Notes: generated from the sequence alone by a model not told the origin. A DNA stretch of 64,000 bases from Scandinavium sp002470465 (GCF_040750395.1 NZ_JBFLVD010000019.1:22709-86708), one strand, 5' to 3'; shown: positions 41,551-51,221, counted from the first letter of the stretch. Numbers and translations are program-made.

Positions 41551-42597
41551 CTACTGCTGACGGCGGCGTGCTAACGCAACGCCTGCGCCAATCAGCGCCC
41601 CCACGATACCCCACATCACCATCAGAAATACGCGGCGAGGGCTATCGCGTTTTACCGGTTCTTCAGGCGTTCGCAAATACCTGTAGGTCTGAAAACGAGT
41701 GTCCATACTTGGACCCACATTGAGCGTGGTCAGCATGGCGCGGTTCTGATCGTAATCCAGGTCGAAATCCGGGCCAACGGACTGCAGGTTTTCCAGCCTC
41801 GCCTGCAGCATTGGGCGCCCAAGCAGGAACAGTTCGGAGTCAGGAAGCTGCTCGGCCGGGACGTCCGTTTCGCTGCGGGAAATATTGTTCTGCTGTGCCA
41901 CTTTCAGGGCCTGCTCAACGCTGTGAATTTTGCGATCGTAAATGGTCTTCGCGACCTCTTCCTGACGCTTCACCTGCGCTTTCATCTGAATCGTACGGGC
42001 GGCCCATGCGCCTTTCAGTTCATCATTAAGATGGCTTGCGGCACGCTGGCTTGCGAAGGCAACATACTGGCGCAGCAGGTTGTTGGCATCCGGGGCGGTT
42101 TCCGCCACCAGCTTGATGCTGTCATTCAGGTTTTTTAGCGCATCGCCCGGCGTAAACTGAATATCGTTAATCAGATCGTCGAGTAACGCGGCATCCGCGC
42201 GCGCGTTGCCGGATTTACGCTGTTTGAAGTAGTCAGTCTGCAGCCAGAAATCACGGCGGGTATCCCAGGATGCCAGCTGCATGATGAACTCTTTATAGGA
42301 CTCATCCATCACCGAAGGCTGATCGGCGCTGGCCAGATTGGCCTTGATATCCAGGTTGCGCAAAAATTGCTGCTGAGAGTAATACCCTCCCAGCATATTG
42401 ACCGTCGGCTTATCGGTGATCGCCGTCGCGCTCCACTCCTGCCGGGCAAAGAAGGTGTAGACAAGCACAATCAGAGCAAACAGGACCGCTATCCCGACAA
42501 TCCAGCGTTTTCCCGCCCATAACGTACAAAACAGACCGCGAATATCCAGTTCATTTTCAGCGCTCACTGAGTTTGCTCCCGGTAGTGGTTGTGTCAT
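41551..42597 (-). CDS. wzzE: WzzE, ECA chain-length regulator
   Basis: A 348-residue polysaccharide co-polymerase with two membrane helices (~32-51 and ~322-341), a periplasmic coiled domain between them, and the Pro-rich loop RTPEEPVKRDSPRR before TM2. It sets the modal length of ECA with WzyE. The gene is 13 bases downstream of wecA. Confidence 0.96.
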   Translation of the reverse strand: MTQPLPGANSVSAENELDIRGLFCTLWAGKRWIVGIAVLFALIVLVYTFFARQEWSATAITDKPTVNMLGGYYSQQQFLRNLDIKANLASADQPSVMDESYKEFIMQLASWDTRRDFWLQTDYFKQRKSGNARADAALLDDLINDIQFTPGDALKNLNDSIKLVAETAPDANNLLRQYVAFASQRAASHLNDELKGAWAARTIQMKAQVKRQEEVAKTIYDRKIHSVEQALKVAQQNNISRSETDVPAEQLPDSELFLLGRPMLQARLENLQSVGPDFDLDYDQNRAMLTTLNVGPSMDTRFQTYRYLRTPEEPVKRDSPRRVFLMVMWGIVGALIGAGVALARRRQQ

Positions 42598-42610
42598 CTC
42601 TCTTCCAGAA

Positions 42611-43714
42611 TTATTTGGTTAAATGGTGCGTATTATTGCTATGCCGACGAATACGTCGCTTCACGCGTTTGATAAAGCGCGCCACTCTCCAGGCTCGTTT
42701 GATGCAGTAACCGTACACAAAAAAGGCAAGCATAAACAATAACAACATGCCCCATTCCGGAATAATGCGCGTATATTCACCCACCACACCAACAGCAGCC
42801 AGCAAAGCGGCGGCTAGAGTGATCAGCACAAAAGCCTGCCGGGAAGAAAATCCGGCTCTCATGATTAAGTGATGGATGTGCTGCCTGTCAGCGGAGAAAG
42901 GGCTCATTCCTTTACGCAAACGGCGGAACATAATTGCAACCATATCCATCAATGGAATGGCAATGATCCACAATGCAGTGACCGGATTGATTGGATGCGT
43001 TTTCCCTTGTGTAGTTTCCAGCAAAATCCAGATAATGGTAAAACCAATCAAGGTGCTGCCAGCATCACCCATAAAGACTTTATATCGTCGACCCAGCACG
43101 CCCAAATTCAGAAGAACATAAGGCAAAATGGCGGCAATCATCGCAAAGCACCACATCGCCAAACTGTACTGACCGTCAAACCACAGGATCATACCCATTG
43201 CTGCGAAAGAGATACTGGAGAGGCCACCCAACAGGCCATCAATACCATCCACCATATTGAAGGCATTAATCGCCGCCCAGACAGCAAAAAGAGTGAGAAC
43301 ATAACCGAAAGGGCCCAGTACCAATTCCCATGAACCAAAAATGTCCCCTAAACTGCTGAGATACAGTTTAGCTTTCGCCATCATCACGATACCAATCACT
43401 GCCTGAACCATTGCGCGAAACTTCACGCTGATGTCATAACGATCGTCTAGCGCACCAATGAATACCAATACAGCGGCACAACTCAGATACAACATGGCAT
43501 GCGGAATGTAGTAATCCACAACGCCGAACGTAAAGCTCACACCAGCGAACACAGAAATGCCACCGACCAGAGGGATCATGCCCTGGTGGCGTTTTCTGTA
43601 GTTAGGTTTATCCACTAAACCAACCTTTTTGGCTGCTTTGCGAGCGAAAAAAAGGAATAAGGTTGTGAACAAAAAAATACTGATCAGATCAGCGCATGCC
43701 GCCAGTAAACTCAC
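42611..43714 (-). CDS. wecA: WecA (Rfe), UDP-GlcNAc:undecaprenyl-P GlcNAc-1-P transferase
   Basis: A 367-residue protein with about eleven helices. It carries the Asp motifs ALDDRYDISVKFRA (~88-101) and NMVDGIDGLLGGL (~152-164), and the cytoplasmic HIHHLIMRAGFSSRQA loop (~278-293). It forms GlcNAc-PP-undecaprenol (lipid I), starting both ECA and many O-antigens. It is the first gene of the ECA operon; the 230 bp upstream, to the rho terminator, should hold the promoter. Its coding sequence is slightly more AT-rich than the rest of the cluster. Confidence 0.97.
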   Translation of the reverse strand: MSLLAACADLISIFLFTTLFLFFARKAAKKVGLVDKPNYRKRHQGMIPLVGGISVFAGVSFTFGVVDYYIPHAMLYLSCAAVLVFIGALDDRYDISVKFRAMVQAVIGIVMMAKAKLYLSSLGDIFGSWELVLGPFGYVLTLFAVWAAINAFNMVDGIDGLLGGLSSISFAAMGMILWFDGQYSLAMWCFAMIAAILPYVLLNLGVLGRRYKVFMGDAGSTLIGFTIIWILLETTQGKTHPINPVTALWIIAIPLMDMVAIMFRRLRKGMSPFSADRQHIHHLIMRAGFSSRQAFVLITLAAALLAAVGVVGEYTRIIPEWGMLLLFMLAFFVYGYCIKRAWRVARFIKRVKRRIRRHSNNTHHLTK

Positions 43715-43897
43715 AATGCGTGCTCTCAGGGAAAATCATTAGCGAAAGTATACTCATGATAGCGGTTCTCCTGAAGGGAAATCAGGCTGAGTTTTTCGGA
43801 AGTTGATTGTATTCCAACCAAAAATATCCGGGTTATGAGAGCAATTCGGAATAAAGTGGTCTTCCATCACCTGAAAGTGAAGCTCTGCATATGCCGC

Positions 43898-43932
43898 AAA
43901 AAAAAAAGCCACGCAGTAGCGTGGCATTTTTT
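43898..43932. terminator. Bidirectional terminator after rho
   Basis: A GCCACGC-AGTA-GCGTGGC stem flanked by ten A on the left and ATTTTTT on the right. On the minus strand it gives a strong T10 terminator, 15 bases past the rho stop codon. Confidence 0.93.
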
Positions 43933-43946
43933 GCAGGCTGAAGATC

Positions 43947-45206
43947 TTACGAACGTTTCATCATGTCGAAGAAGTCGTCGTTGGTTTTGGTCATCGCCAG
44001 CTTATTGATGAGGAACTCCATCGCGTCAATTTCGCCCATTGGATGGATGATTTTGCGCAGGATCCACATTTTCTGCAGCTCTTCCTGAGTGGTGAGCAGC
44101 TCTTCTTTACGGGTACCAGAACGGTTGTAATCGATAGCCGGGAAGACGCGTTTTTCAGCGATCTTACGGGAGAGATGCAGCTCCATGTTACCGGTGCCTT
44201 TAAACTCTTCGTAGATTACTTCATCCATTTTGGAGCCGGTATCGATCAGCGCAGTCGCGATGATAGTCAGGCTGCCACCCTCTTCCACGTTACGTGCCGC
44301 ACCGAAGAAGCGCTTAGGACGATGCAGGGCGTTAGCATCCACACCACCGGTCAGTACTTTACCGGAAGCAGGTACCACGGTGTTGTAAGCACGTGCCAGA
44401 CGGGTAATGGAGTCGAGCAGAATGATAACGTCTTTCTTGTGCTCAACCAAGCGCTTAGCCTTCTCGATAACCATCTCAGCAACCTGCACATGGCGAGACG
44501 CCGGTTCGTCGAAGGTCGAGGCAACCACTTCGCCTTTCACAAGGCGCTGCATTTCGGTTACTTCTTCCGGACGTTCGTCAATCAGCAGCACCATCAGTAC
44601 ACAGTCAGGATGGTTATACGCAATGCTCTGCGCGATGTTCTGCAGCAGCATGGTTTTACCGGCTTTCGGCGGTGCCACAATCAGACCACGCTGACCGCGG
44701 CCGATTGGCGATGCCAAATCCAGAACGCGTGCGGTTAAGTCTTCGGTAGAACCGTTACCACGCTCCATGCGCAGACGAGAATTCGCGTGCAGCGGCGTTA
44801 AGTTCTCGAACAGAATTTTGTTACGCGAGTTTTCCGGCTTGTCGTAGTTAACTTCGTTAACTTTCAACAGTGCGAAGTAACGTTCACCCTCTTTTGGAGG
44901 ACGAATCTTACCGGAAATGGTGTCACCTGTGCGGAGGTTGAAACGGCGGATTTGGCTGGGGGATACGTAGATGTCGTCGGGACCGGCGAGGTAGGAGCTG
45001 TCTGCGGAGCGGAGGAAACCAAATCCATCCTGCAGAATCTCCAGCACACCGTCGCCAAAGATATCTTCGCCACTCTTTGCGTGCTGCTTCAGGATAGAAA
45101 AGATGATGTCCTGTTTGCGCATGCGGGCCTGGTTTTCCAGCCCCATATTTTCGCCGAGAGTGATCAGCTCAGAAACCGGCGTATTCTTTAATTCGGTAAG
45201 ATTCAT
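43947..45206 (-). CDS. rho: Rho, transcription termination factor
   Basis: A 419-residue hexameric RNA helicase, identical in length to E. coli Rho. The primary RNA-binding domain contains DGFGFLRSADSSYLAGPDDI (~60-79). Walker A is PPKAGKTML, the Q-loop region RLVKGEVVAST, Walker B VIILLDSITRLARAYN, and the R-loop region VLTGGVDANAL. It ends factor-dependent transcription and silences foreign DNA. Expression is autoregulated through its long leader in E. coli; the leader here is 337 bp to trxA. Confidence 0.99.
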   Translation of the reverse strand: MNLTELKNTPVSELITLGENMGLENQARMRKQDIIFSILKQHAKSGEDIFGDGVLEILQDGFGFLRSADSSYLAGPDDIYVSPSQIRRFNLRTGDTISGKIRPPKEGERYFALLKVNEVNYDKPENSRNKILFENLTPLHANSRLRMERGNGSTEDLTARVLDLASPIGRGQRGLIVAPPKAGKTMLLQNIAQSIAYNHPDCVLMVLLIDERPEEVTEMQRLVKGEVVASTFDEPASRHVQVAEMVIEKAKRLVEHKKDVIILLDSITRLARAYNTVVPASGKVLTGGVDANALHRPKRFFGAARNVEEGGSLTIIATALIDTGSKMDEVIYEEFKGTGNMELHLSRKIAEKRVFPAIDYNRSGTRKEELLTTQEELQKMWILRKIIHPMGEIDAMEFLINKLAMTKTNDDFFDMMKRS

Positions 45207-45543
45207 AGTGGTGTGAGGGGTAAATCTCGAACGGTTGTTGTGAATGGTATGGCAGGATCATCCATGCCTGTTTACGGCCATCAACTTATGTCTGTTCGCT
45301 GCCTGGTCAAAGGAAAGAGCGCAGAACTGAAACGACGAGACGGAAAAAGTGATGAGCCTGGAATCTATCAACTTCACGCGTATGTATTACGAGGTGCTAC
45401 GGGAAGTGTTTGGCTAAATCAGATTCAAACTACATAAGGTATGTTTAAAACGAAGTCAACGTTAACTTAGCACGACTCAGGGCGGGCGTCCAGCAGTCCC
45501 GACATTTTCGGAACAGCGGACGCCATATTAGCCCAGTACGGAA
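45207..45543 (-). promoter_or_regulatory. rho leader region
   Basis: A 337-bp gap between trxA and rho on the minus strand, expected to contain the rho promoter and the autoregulated leader. It contains the remnant rhoL frame (45281-45364), a CGGGCG-rich stretch near 45480-45490, and no convincing hairpin terminator for trxA. A plus-strand open frame across it (45213-45437) is not supported. Confidence 0.6.
45281..45364 (-). pseudogene. rhoL: Decayed rhoL leader peptide frame
   Basis: In one minus-strand frame the leader encodes RFSSALFPLTRQRTDIS and stop, plainly related to the C-terminal half of E. coli RhoL (RFSSAYSPVTRQRKDMSR). Going upstream the frame keeps GSSL and then meets TAG at 45365-45367, and no ATG, GTG or TTG occurs between that stop and the conserved block. 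The peptide is therefore probably not made. The sequence may be conserved for the RNA, because this part of the leader is bound by Rho. Confidence 0.5.
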
Positions 45544-45873
45544 TTAGGCGAGGTTTGCTTCGAGGAACTCTTTCAGCTGGCCTTTAGACAGCGCGCCAAC
45601 TTTGGTCGCGGCCACTTCGCCGTTTTTGAACAGCAGCAGCGTCGGGATACCGCGGATGCCGTACTTCGGTGCAGTGCCCGGGTTCTGATCGATGTTCAGT
45701 TTCGCAACGGTCAGCTTCCCTTCGAACTCTTCAGCGATTTCATCCAGAATCGGAGCAATCATTTTGCACGGACCGCACCACTCTGCCCAGAAATCAACGA
45801 GGGTAACCCCGTCAGCTTTGAGTACGTCCGTGTCAAAACTATCGTCAGTCAGGTGAATAATTTTATCGCTCAT
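45544..45873 (-). CDS. trxA: TrxA, thioredoxin 1
   Basis: A 109-residue thioredoxin: FWAEWCGPCKMIAPILDEIA with the active CGPC (33-36), cis-Pro in RGIPTLLLFKNGE, and the end QLKEFLEANLA. It is a cytosolic disulfide reductant for ribonucleotide reductase, PAPS reductase and others. The ATG at 45873 (MSDKIIHLTDDSF) fits the family and has a GGAGTT ribosome site. It diverges from rhlB. Confidence 0.98.
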   Translation of the reverse strand: MSDKIIHLTDDSFDTDVLKADGVTLVDFWAEWCGPCKMIAPILDEIAEEFEGKLTVAKLNIDQNPGTAPKYGIRGIPTLLLFKNGEVAATKVGALSKGQLKEFLEANLA

Positions 45874-46025
45874 ATATAACTCCACAGGAAAAAGCCTGGT
45901 GTGTTGGTGTAGCATTAATCAACAATCAACGTCATGTTGATGTTGCTTTAGCCAACTAAAAGGTTGACGTTATTTCACCGGATACGCTTTCTTAATGCAA
46001 TAGTAAGCTGATATTCTACCACACT

Positions 46026-47297
46026 ATGAGCAAAACACATTTAACAGAACAGAAGTTTTCCGACTTCGCCCTGCACCCTAAAGTCGTCGAAGCCCTTGAA
46101 AAAAAAGGGTTTCATAACTGCACACCTATTCAGGCTCTGGCGCTTCCGCTGACGCTTGCAGGTCGTGACGTTGCAGGTCAGGCGCAAACCGGAACCGGCA
46201 AAACGATGGCGTTCCTGACGTCAACGTTCCATTATCTTCTCTCTCACCCGGCCGCAGAGAACCGCCAGGTCAACCAGCCACGCGCGCTGATCATGGCGCC
46301 TACGCGCGAGCTGGCTGTGCAGATTCATGCAGATGCAGAGCCGCTGGCTAACGCCACCGGTCTCAAGCTTGGTCTCGCATACGGCGGCGACGGCTATGAC
46401 AAACAGCTGAAGGTGCTGGAAAGCGGCGTCGATATTCTGATCGGCACCACCGGCCGTCTGATTGACTACGCGAAGCAGAATCATATCAATCTGGGCTCTA
46501 TCCAGGTCGTGGTGCTTGATGAAGCGGATCGCATGTACGATCTGGGCTTTATCAAAGACATCCGCTGGCTGTTCCGTCGCATGCCGCCAGCCACACAGCG
46601 TCTGAACATGCTGTTCTCCGCGACCCTTTCTTACCGCGTACGCGAACTGGCGTTCGAGCAAATGAACAACGCCGAGTATGTGGAAGTCGAACCGGAACAG
46701 AAAACCGGCCACCGCATTAAAGAAGAACTTTTCTATCCGTCTAACGAAGAGAAAATGCGTCTGCTGCAAACGCTGGTAGAAGAAGAGTGGCCGGATCGCG
46801 CCATCATCTTCGCCAACACCAAGCACCGCTGCGAAGACATCTGGGGCCACCTGGCTGCCGACGGTCATCGCGTAGGCCTGCTGACCGGCGACGTAGCGCA
46901 GAAAAAGCGCCTGCGCATTCTGGAAGAGTTCACCCGCGGCGATCTCGACATTCTGGTCGCCACGGACGTCGCTGCCCGTGGTCTGCACATTCCAGCCGTC
47001 ACGCACGTCTTCAACTATGATCTGCCAGACGACTGCGAAGACTATGTTCACCGCATCGGCCGTACGGGTCGTGCAGGTGCCAGCGGCCACTCCATCAGCC
47101 TTGCCTGCGAAGAGTACGCGCTGAATCTGCCCGCTATCGAAACCTACATCGGTCACTCGATTCCGCAGAGCAAGTACAACCCGGACGCGCTAATGACCGA
47201 TCTGCCTAGAGCCCTGCGTCTGACGCGTTCACGCCCAGGCAATGGTCCACGCCGTTCAGGCGGCGGCGCTCCACGTAACCGTCGACGTTCAGGTTAA
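46026..47297 (+). CDS. rhlB: RhlB, DEAD-box RNA helicase of the degradosome
   Basis: A 423-residue helicase with a Q motif (NCTPIQALALPLTLAGRD), Walker A AQTGTGKT, PTRELAVQI, DEAD (VLDEADRMYDLGF), SAT, and VHRIGRTGRAG. A basic C-terminal tail (RSRPGNGPRRSGGGAPRNRR) binds RNA. It unwinds RNA for PNPase and RNase E. gppA starts 8 bases after its stop, so the two form an operon as in E. coli. Confidence 0.98.
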   Translation: MSKTHLTEQKFSDFALHPKVVEALEKKGFHNCTPIQALALPLTLAGRDVAGQAQTGTGKTMAFLTSTFHYLLSHPAAENRQVNQPRALIMAPTRELAVQIHADAEPLANATGLKLGLAYGGDGYDKQLKVLESGVDILIGTTGRLIDYAKQNHINLGSIQVVVLDEADRMYDLGFIKDIRWLFRRMPPATQRLNMLFSATLSYRVRELAFEQMNNAEYVEVEPEQKTGHRIKEELFYPSNEEKMRLLQTLVEEEWPDRAIIFANTKHRCEDIWGHLAADGHRVGLLTGDVAQKKRLRILEEFTRGDLDILVATDVAARGLHIPAVTHVFNYDLPDDCEDYVHRIGRTGRAGASGHSISLACEEYALNLPAIETYIGHSIPQSKYNPDALMTDLPRALRLTRSRPGNGPRRSGGGAPRNRRRSG

Positions 47298-47304
47298 ACG
47301 CCCT

Positions 47305-48792
47305 ATGCTCAGTGCCGCCTCTTCGCTTTATGCAGCTATCGATCTCGGTTCCAATAGTTTTCATATGCTGGTTGTGCGCGAAGTGGCGGGGAGCATTCAA
47401 ACCCTGACGCGCATTAAGCGCAAAGTCAGGCTGGCCGCCGGGCTAAACAGCGATAACACGCTGTCGTCGGAGGCCATGGAACGGGGCTGGCAATGCCTGC
47501 GCTTGTTTGCGGAGCGCCTGCAGGATATTCCCCACGCACAAATTCGCGTAGTGGCCACAGCCACGCTTCGTCTCGCCGTCAACGCCGATGAGTTTATTGC
47601 CAGAGCGCAGGAGATCCTCGGCTGCGCGGTTCAGGTTATTACTGGTGAAGAAGAGGCACGTCTGATTTACCAGGGCGTGGCGCACACCACGGGCGGGGAC
47701 GATCGCCGTCTGGTGGTGGATATCGGCGGAGCCAGTACCGAACTGGTGACCGGCAAAGGCGCACAAACCACTTCTCTTTTCAGTTTATCAATGGGCTGCG
47801 TCACCTGGCTCGAACGGTTTTTTACCGATCGCAATCTCGAACAAGCGCATTTTGATGCCGCCGAACAGGCCGCGCGTGAAGTTCTTCGTCCTGTAGCCGA
47901 TGAGCTAAAACACCACGGCTGGAAAGTATGCGTTGGCGCGTCAGGCACCGTACAGGCTCTGCAGGAAATCATGATGGCGCAGGGCATGGATGAGCGCATT
48001 ACGCTTGCCAAGCTCGAGCAGCTTAAACAGCGCGCTATCCAGTGTGGCCGTCTTGAAGAGCTGGAAATTGAAGGGCTGACGCTCGAACGTGCGCTGGTAT
48101 TCCCGAGCGGGCTCGCCATTTTACTGGCCATCTTCAATGAGCTCGGTATCACCTGCATGACGCTCGCGGGCGGCGCGCTGCGCGAAGGACTGGTCTATGG
48201 CATGCTGCATCTGGCCGTCGATCAGGATATCCGCAACCGGACGCTGCGCAACATTCAGCGCCGCTTTATGGTCGACACCGAACAGGCTCAGCGCGTAGCG
48301 CAATTAGCGTCGCACTTCGTCGATCAGGTCGGAAACAGCTGGGAAATTGAGCCACTAAGCCGTGATTTGCTGCTAAGTGCCTGCTATCTGCATGAAATTG
48401 GCCTGAGCGTCGATTTTAAACAAGCACCGCAGCACGCCGCCTATCTGGTCCGAAACCTTGATTTGCCGGGCTTTACGCCTGCGCAAAAAAAACTGCTGGC
48501 GACGCTGGTGCTCAATCAGACCAACCCGGTAGATCTTCCTTCGCTTCATCAGCAGAATGCCGTCCCACCGCGCGTTGCAGACAGACTTTGCCGCCTGCTA
48601 CGTCTGGCGATCCTGTTTGCAGGCCGCCGTCGGGATGACCTGTTACCTGAAATTACGCTGAAGGCCGAAGGGGAAACGTTAACGCTGATGCTACCAACAG
48701 GCTGGCTGGCGGCACACCCACTCGGAGCAGAACTGGTGTTGCAGGAAAGCCAGTGGCAGAGTTACGTGCACTGGCCTTTGACGGTCGAATAA
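47305..48792 (+). CDS. gppA: GppA, (p)ppGpp pentaphosphatase / exopolyphosphatase
   Basis: A 495-residue Ppx/GppA enzyme with an actin-like N-terminal domain (YAAIDLGSNSFHMLVV; VVDIGGASTELVTG) and a C-terminal HD-like domain (ACYLHEIGLSVDF). It converts pppGpp to ppGpp. I use the ATG at 47305 (MLSAASSLYAAIDL), which fits the family; the frame is open from 47242 inside rhlB. The 3' end is followed by a single REP unit and convergent rep. Confidence 0.96.
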   Translation: MLSAASSLYAAIDLGSNSFHMLVVREVAGSIQTLTRIKRKVRLAAGLNSDNTLSSEAMERGWQCLRLFAERLQDIPHAQIRVVATATLRLAVNADEFIARAQEILGCAVQVITGEEEARLIYQGVAHTTGGDDRRLVVDIGGASTELVTGKGAQTTSLFSLSMGCVTWLERFFTDRNLEQAHFDAAEQAAREVLRPVADELKHHGWKVCVGASGTVQALQEIMMAQGMDERITLAKLEQLKQRAIQCGRLEELEIEGLTLERALVFPSGLAILLAIFNELGITCMTLAGGALREGLVYGMLHLAVDQDIRNRTLRNIQRRFMVDTEQAQRVAQLASHFVDQVGNSWEIEPLSRDLLLSACYLHEIGLSVDFKQAPQHAAYLVRNLDLPGFTPAQKKLLATLVLNQTNPVDLPSLHQQNAVPPRVADRLCRLLRLAILFAGRRRDDLLPEITLKAEGETLTLMLPTGWLAAHPLGAELVLQESQWQSYVHWPLTVE

Positions 48793-48802
48793 GATCGGAA
48801 TA

Positions 48803-48832
48803 GCCTGGTAACGCTACGCTTACCGGGCCTAC
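48803..48832. repeat. Single REP unit between gppA and rep
   Basis: GCCTGGTAACGCTACGCTTA followed by CCGGGCCTAC, the same family as the elements at 17155, 21107 and 51222. The GGTAA/TTACC arms form the hairpin. Its right edge overlaps the rep stop codon. Confidence 0.65.
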
Positions 48833-50853
48833 TGTTTCGCCTTAGCTTTTGCCAGCATCTCTTTGATATTCGCCACGTTCGCTTGTCCTTTGTGCATCCG
48901 CTCTTCTGCCGATACGACCTTTCGCTCCTGCTCCCAGACGATATCATCCTGCGGTAATTCCAGCAGGAAACGACTCGGCTCCGGGCGCACCAGCTCACCG
49001 TACTGGCGACGCTCTTTGCACAGCGTAAACGTCAGCTCTTTCTGCGCCCGGGTGATGCCCACATAAGCCAGGCGGCGTTCCTCATCGACATTGTCTTCGT
49101 CGATGCTGCTCTGGTGCGGCAGCAGTCCCTCTTCCATGCCAACCAGATAAACGTACGGGAACTCCAGCCCTTTGGACGCATGCAGGGTCATCAACTGAAC
49201 CTGATCGAGATCTTCATCACTTTCACCGCGCTCCATCATGTCACGCAGGGTGAAACGCGTGACCACCTGCGTCAGGGTCATCGGCTCTTCAAGATCGGAA
49301 CCTTCGAGCATCTCCGTCATCCAGCCAAACAGCGTGTTGACGTTTTTCATGCGCATTTCAGCCGCTTTCGGGCTTGGCGAGGTTTCAAATAGCCAGGATT
49401 CGTAGTCGATACCGTGAATCAGATCGCGCACGGCAGCAACGGGTTCACGCTCAGCCAGCCGCTGCACCTCGCCCAGCCAGTGGGTAAAACGAGTCAGGGA
49501 TTCATATCCGCGCCCGGTCAGAGTTTGCGTCAGTCCCATATCAAAGCTTGCGGCGAACATACTTTTGCTGCGCGTGGTCGCCCATTCACCGAGCTTTTGC
49601 AGCGTTGCCGGACCAATCTCGCGCTTCGGCGTGTTAACGATACGCAGGAATGCACTGTCGTCATCCGGATTGGTCAGCACACGCAGATAAGCCAGCAGAT
49701 CTTTGATTTCAGGCCGTGAGAAGAACGAGGTGCCACCAGAAATCCGGTACGGAATGCGGTTTTGCATTAGCAGCTTTTCAAACACCCGCGACTGGTGATT
49801 GCCGCGATACAGGATCGCATAATCTTTATATTCCGTTTTGTTGATAAAGTGATGGGCGATAAGTTCCCCGGCCACGCGCTCAGCTTCATGCTCCTCATGG
49901 TTGGCGCTGAGCACTTTCAGCTCTGTACCATACCCCAGTTCGGAGAAGAGTTTTTTCTCAAATACGTGCGGGTTGTTGGCGATCAGAATGTTGGCGGCTT
50001 TCAAAATTCGGCCTGAAGAACGGTAGTTTTGCTCGAGCTTAATCACCTGAAGTTTCGGGAAATCCTGGCTCAGCAGCACCAGGTTTTGCGGTCGCGCGCC
50101 ACGCCAGGAGTAGATTGACTGATCGTCGTCGCCCACCACGGTAAAACGTGCCCGGCTGCCCACCAGCAGCTTCACCAGCTCATACTGGCTGGTGTTGGTA
50201 TCCTGGTATTCATCCACCAGCAGATAGCGAATCTTGTTCTGCCAGCGTTCGCGCACCTCTTCATTACGCTGCAACAGCAGCGTCGGCAGCAGGATCAGAT
50301 CGTCAAAATCAAGGACGTTGCAGGCTTTCATGTGCGCATCGTAAAGCCCGTAGCAATGGGCAAAAATACGATCGCGTTCGCCTTTCGCCTGCGCTGCCGC
50401 TTGCGCAGGCGTCATCAGATCGTTTTTCCAGTTTGAGATCGTCGAGATCAGCTGCTGTAGCAGAACCTTATCGTCTTCGATTAACCCTTCCGTTAACTCT
50501 TTGAGCAACGCGACCTGGTCGGTGTCATCAAACAGCGAAAAGTTCGATTTCATCCCCAGCGCCGCAAACTCACGCTTGATGATCTCCAGCCCCAGAGTAT
50601 GGAACGTCGAGATCATCAGACCGCGCGCTTCCTTACGGCCCATCGTCTGCGCAACACGCTCTTTCATCTCGCGTGCCGCTTTATTGGTGAACGTCACCGC
50701 CGCGATGTGCTTCGCCTGATAGCCACACTGGTGGATCAGATGCGCAATTTTGTTGGTGATCACGCGAGTTTTGCCGGATCCCGCTCCCGCCAGCACCAGG
50801 CAGGGTCCGGTGACGAATTCGACGGCTTGTTGTTGTCCGGGATTTAAACGCAT
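48829..50853 (-). CDS. rep: Rep, ATP-dependent DNA helicase
   Basis: A 674-residue SF1A helicase, paralogous to UvrD. It has MRLNPGQQQAVEFV, Walker A AGAGSGKTRV (~22-31), Walker B LVDEYQDTN, GDDDQSIYSWRG, QNYRS, and LMTLHASKGLEFPYVYLVG. It clears proteins ahead of replication forks with DnaB. I chose the ATG at 50853 (MRLNPGQQ) by the family N-terminus; an ATG at 50865 adds four residues. Its C-terminal lysine/alanine tail (AKAKAKQ) ends within a REP unit. Confidence 0.97.
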   Translation of the reverse strand: MRLNPGQQQAVEFVTGPCLVLAGAGSGKTRVITNKIAHLIHQCGYQAKHIAAVTFTNKAAREMKERVAQTMGRKEARGLMISTFHTLGLEIIKREFAALGMKSNFSLFDDTDQVALLKELTEGLIEDDKVLLQQLISTISNWKNDLMTPAQAAAQAKGERDRIFAHCYGLYDAHMKACNVLDFDDLILLPTLLLQRNEEVRERWQNKIRYLLVDEYQDTNTSQYELVKLLVGSRARFTVVGDDDQSIYSWRGARPQNLVLLSQDFPKLQVIKLEQNYRSSGRILKAANILIANNPHVFEKKLFSELGYGTELKVLSANHEEHEAERVAGELIAHHFINKTEYKDYAILYRGNHQSRVFEKLLMQNRIPYRISGGTSFFSRPEIKDLLAYLRVLTNPDDDSAFLRIVNTPKREIGPATLQKLGEWATTRSKSMFAASFDMGLTQTLTGRGYESLTRFTHWLGEVQRLAEREPVAAVRDLIHGIDYESWLFETSPSPKAAEMRMKNVNTLFGWMTEMLEGSDLEEPMTLTQVVTRFTLRDMMERGESDEDLDQVQLMTLHASKGLEFPYVYLVGMEEGLLPHQSSIDEDNVDEERRLAYVGITRAQKELTFTLCKERRQYGELVRPEPSRFLLELPQDDIVWEQERKVVSAEERMHKGQANVANIKEMLAKAKAKQ

Positions 50854-50936
50854 AGGGTCACTCAATGAAAAACGGGAGGGCAGAAATAGAGCATGCTAGT
50901 ATAGCGAGCCTGAACCACACCACTCAAGGCACGATC

Positions 50937-51218
50937 ATGGCAAAAACAGCAGCAGCACTGCATATCCTTGTAAAGGAAGAGAAACTGGCACTCGATCTTC
51001 TGGAGCAGCTTAAAAACGGCGCCGACTTCGGCAAGCTGGCGAAGAAGCATTCTATCTGCCCGTCAGGCAAAAGAGGCGGCGACTTAGGCGAATTCCGCCA
51101 GGGCCAGATGGTGCCGGCGTTCGATAAAGTCGTCTTCTCCTGCCCGGTGCTGGAACCTACCGGCCCGCTGCACACCCAGTTCGGTTATCACGTCATTAAA
51201 GTTCTTTATCGGAAATAA
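50937..51218 (+). CDS. ppiC: PpiC, cytoplasmic parvulin prolyl isomerase
   Basis: A 93-residue single-domain parvulin: ALHILVKEEKLALDLLEQLK, FGKLAKKHSICPSGKRGGDL, and LHTQFGYHVIKVLYRK at the end. It catalyses cis-trans isomerisation of peptidyl-prolyl bonds. The ATG at 50937 fits the family and lies in a clear divergent arrangement with rep. A REP pair follows. Confidence 0.97.
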   Translation: MAKTAAALHILVKEEKLALDLLEQLKNGADFGKLAKKHSICPSGKRGGDLGEFRQGQMVPAFDKVVFSCPVLEPTGPLHTQFGYHVIKVLYRK

Positions 51219-51221
51219 AAA

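Noticed and set aside
43715..43897. ops/JUMPstart-like element (GGCGGTAG) upstream of the ECA operon
   Set aside because: No such motif is present between wecA and the rho terminator.
45213..45437. Plus-strand 74-codon frame upstream of rho
   Set aside because: It lies antisense to the rho leader; the conserved signal is on the minus strand (RhoL-like block).
46221..47156. 311-codon minus-strand open frame
   Set aside because: Antisense to rhlB with no independent evidence.
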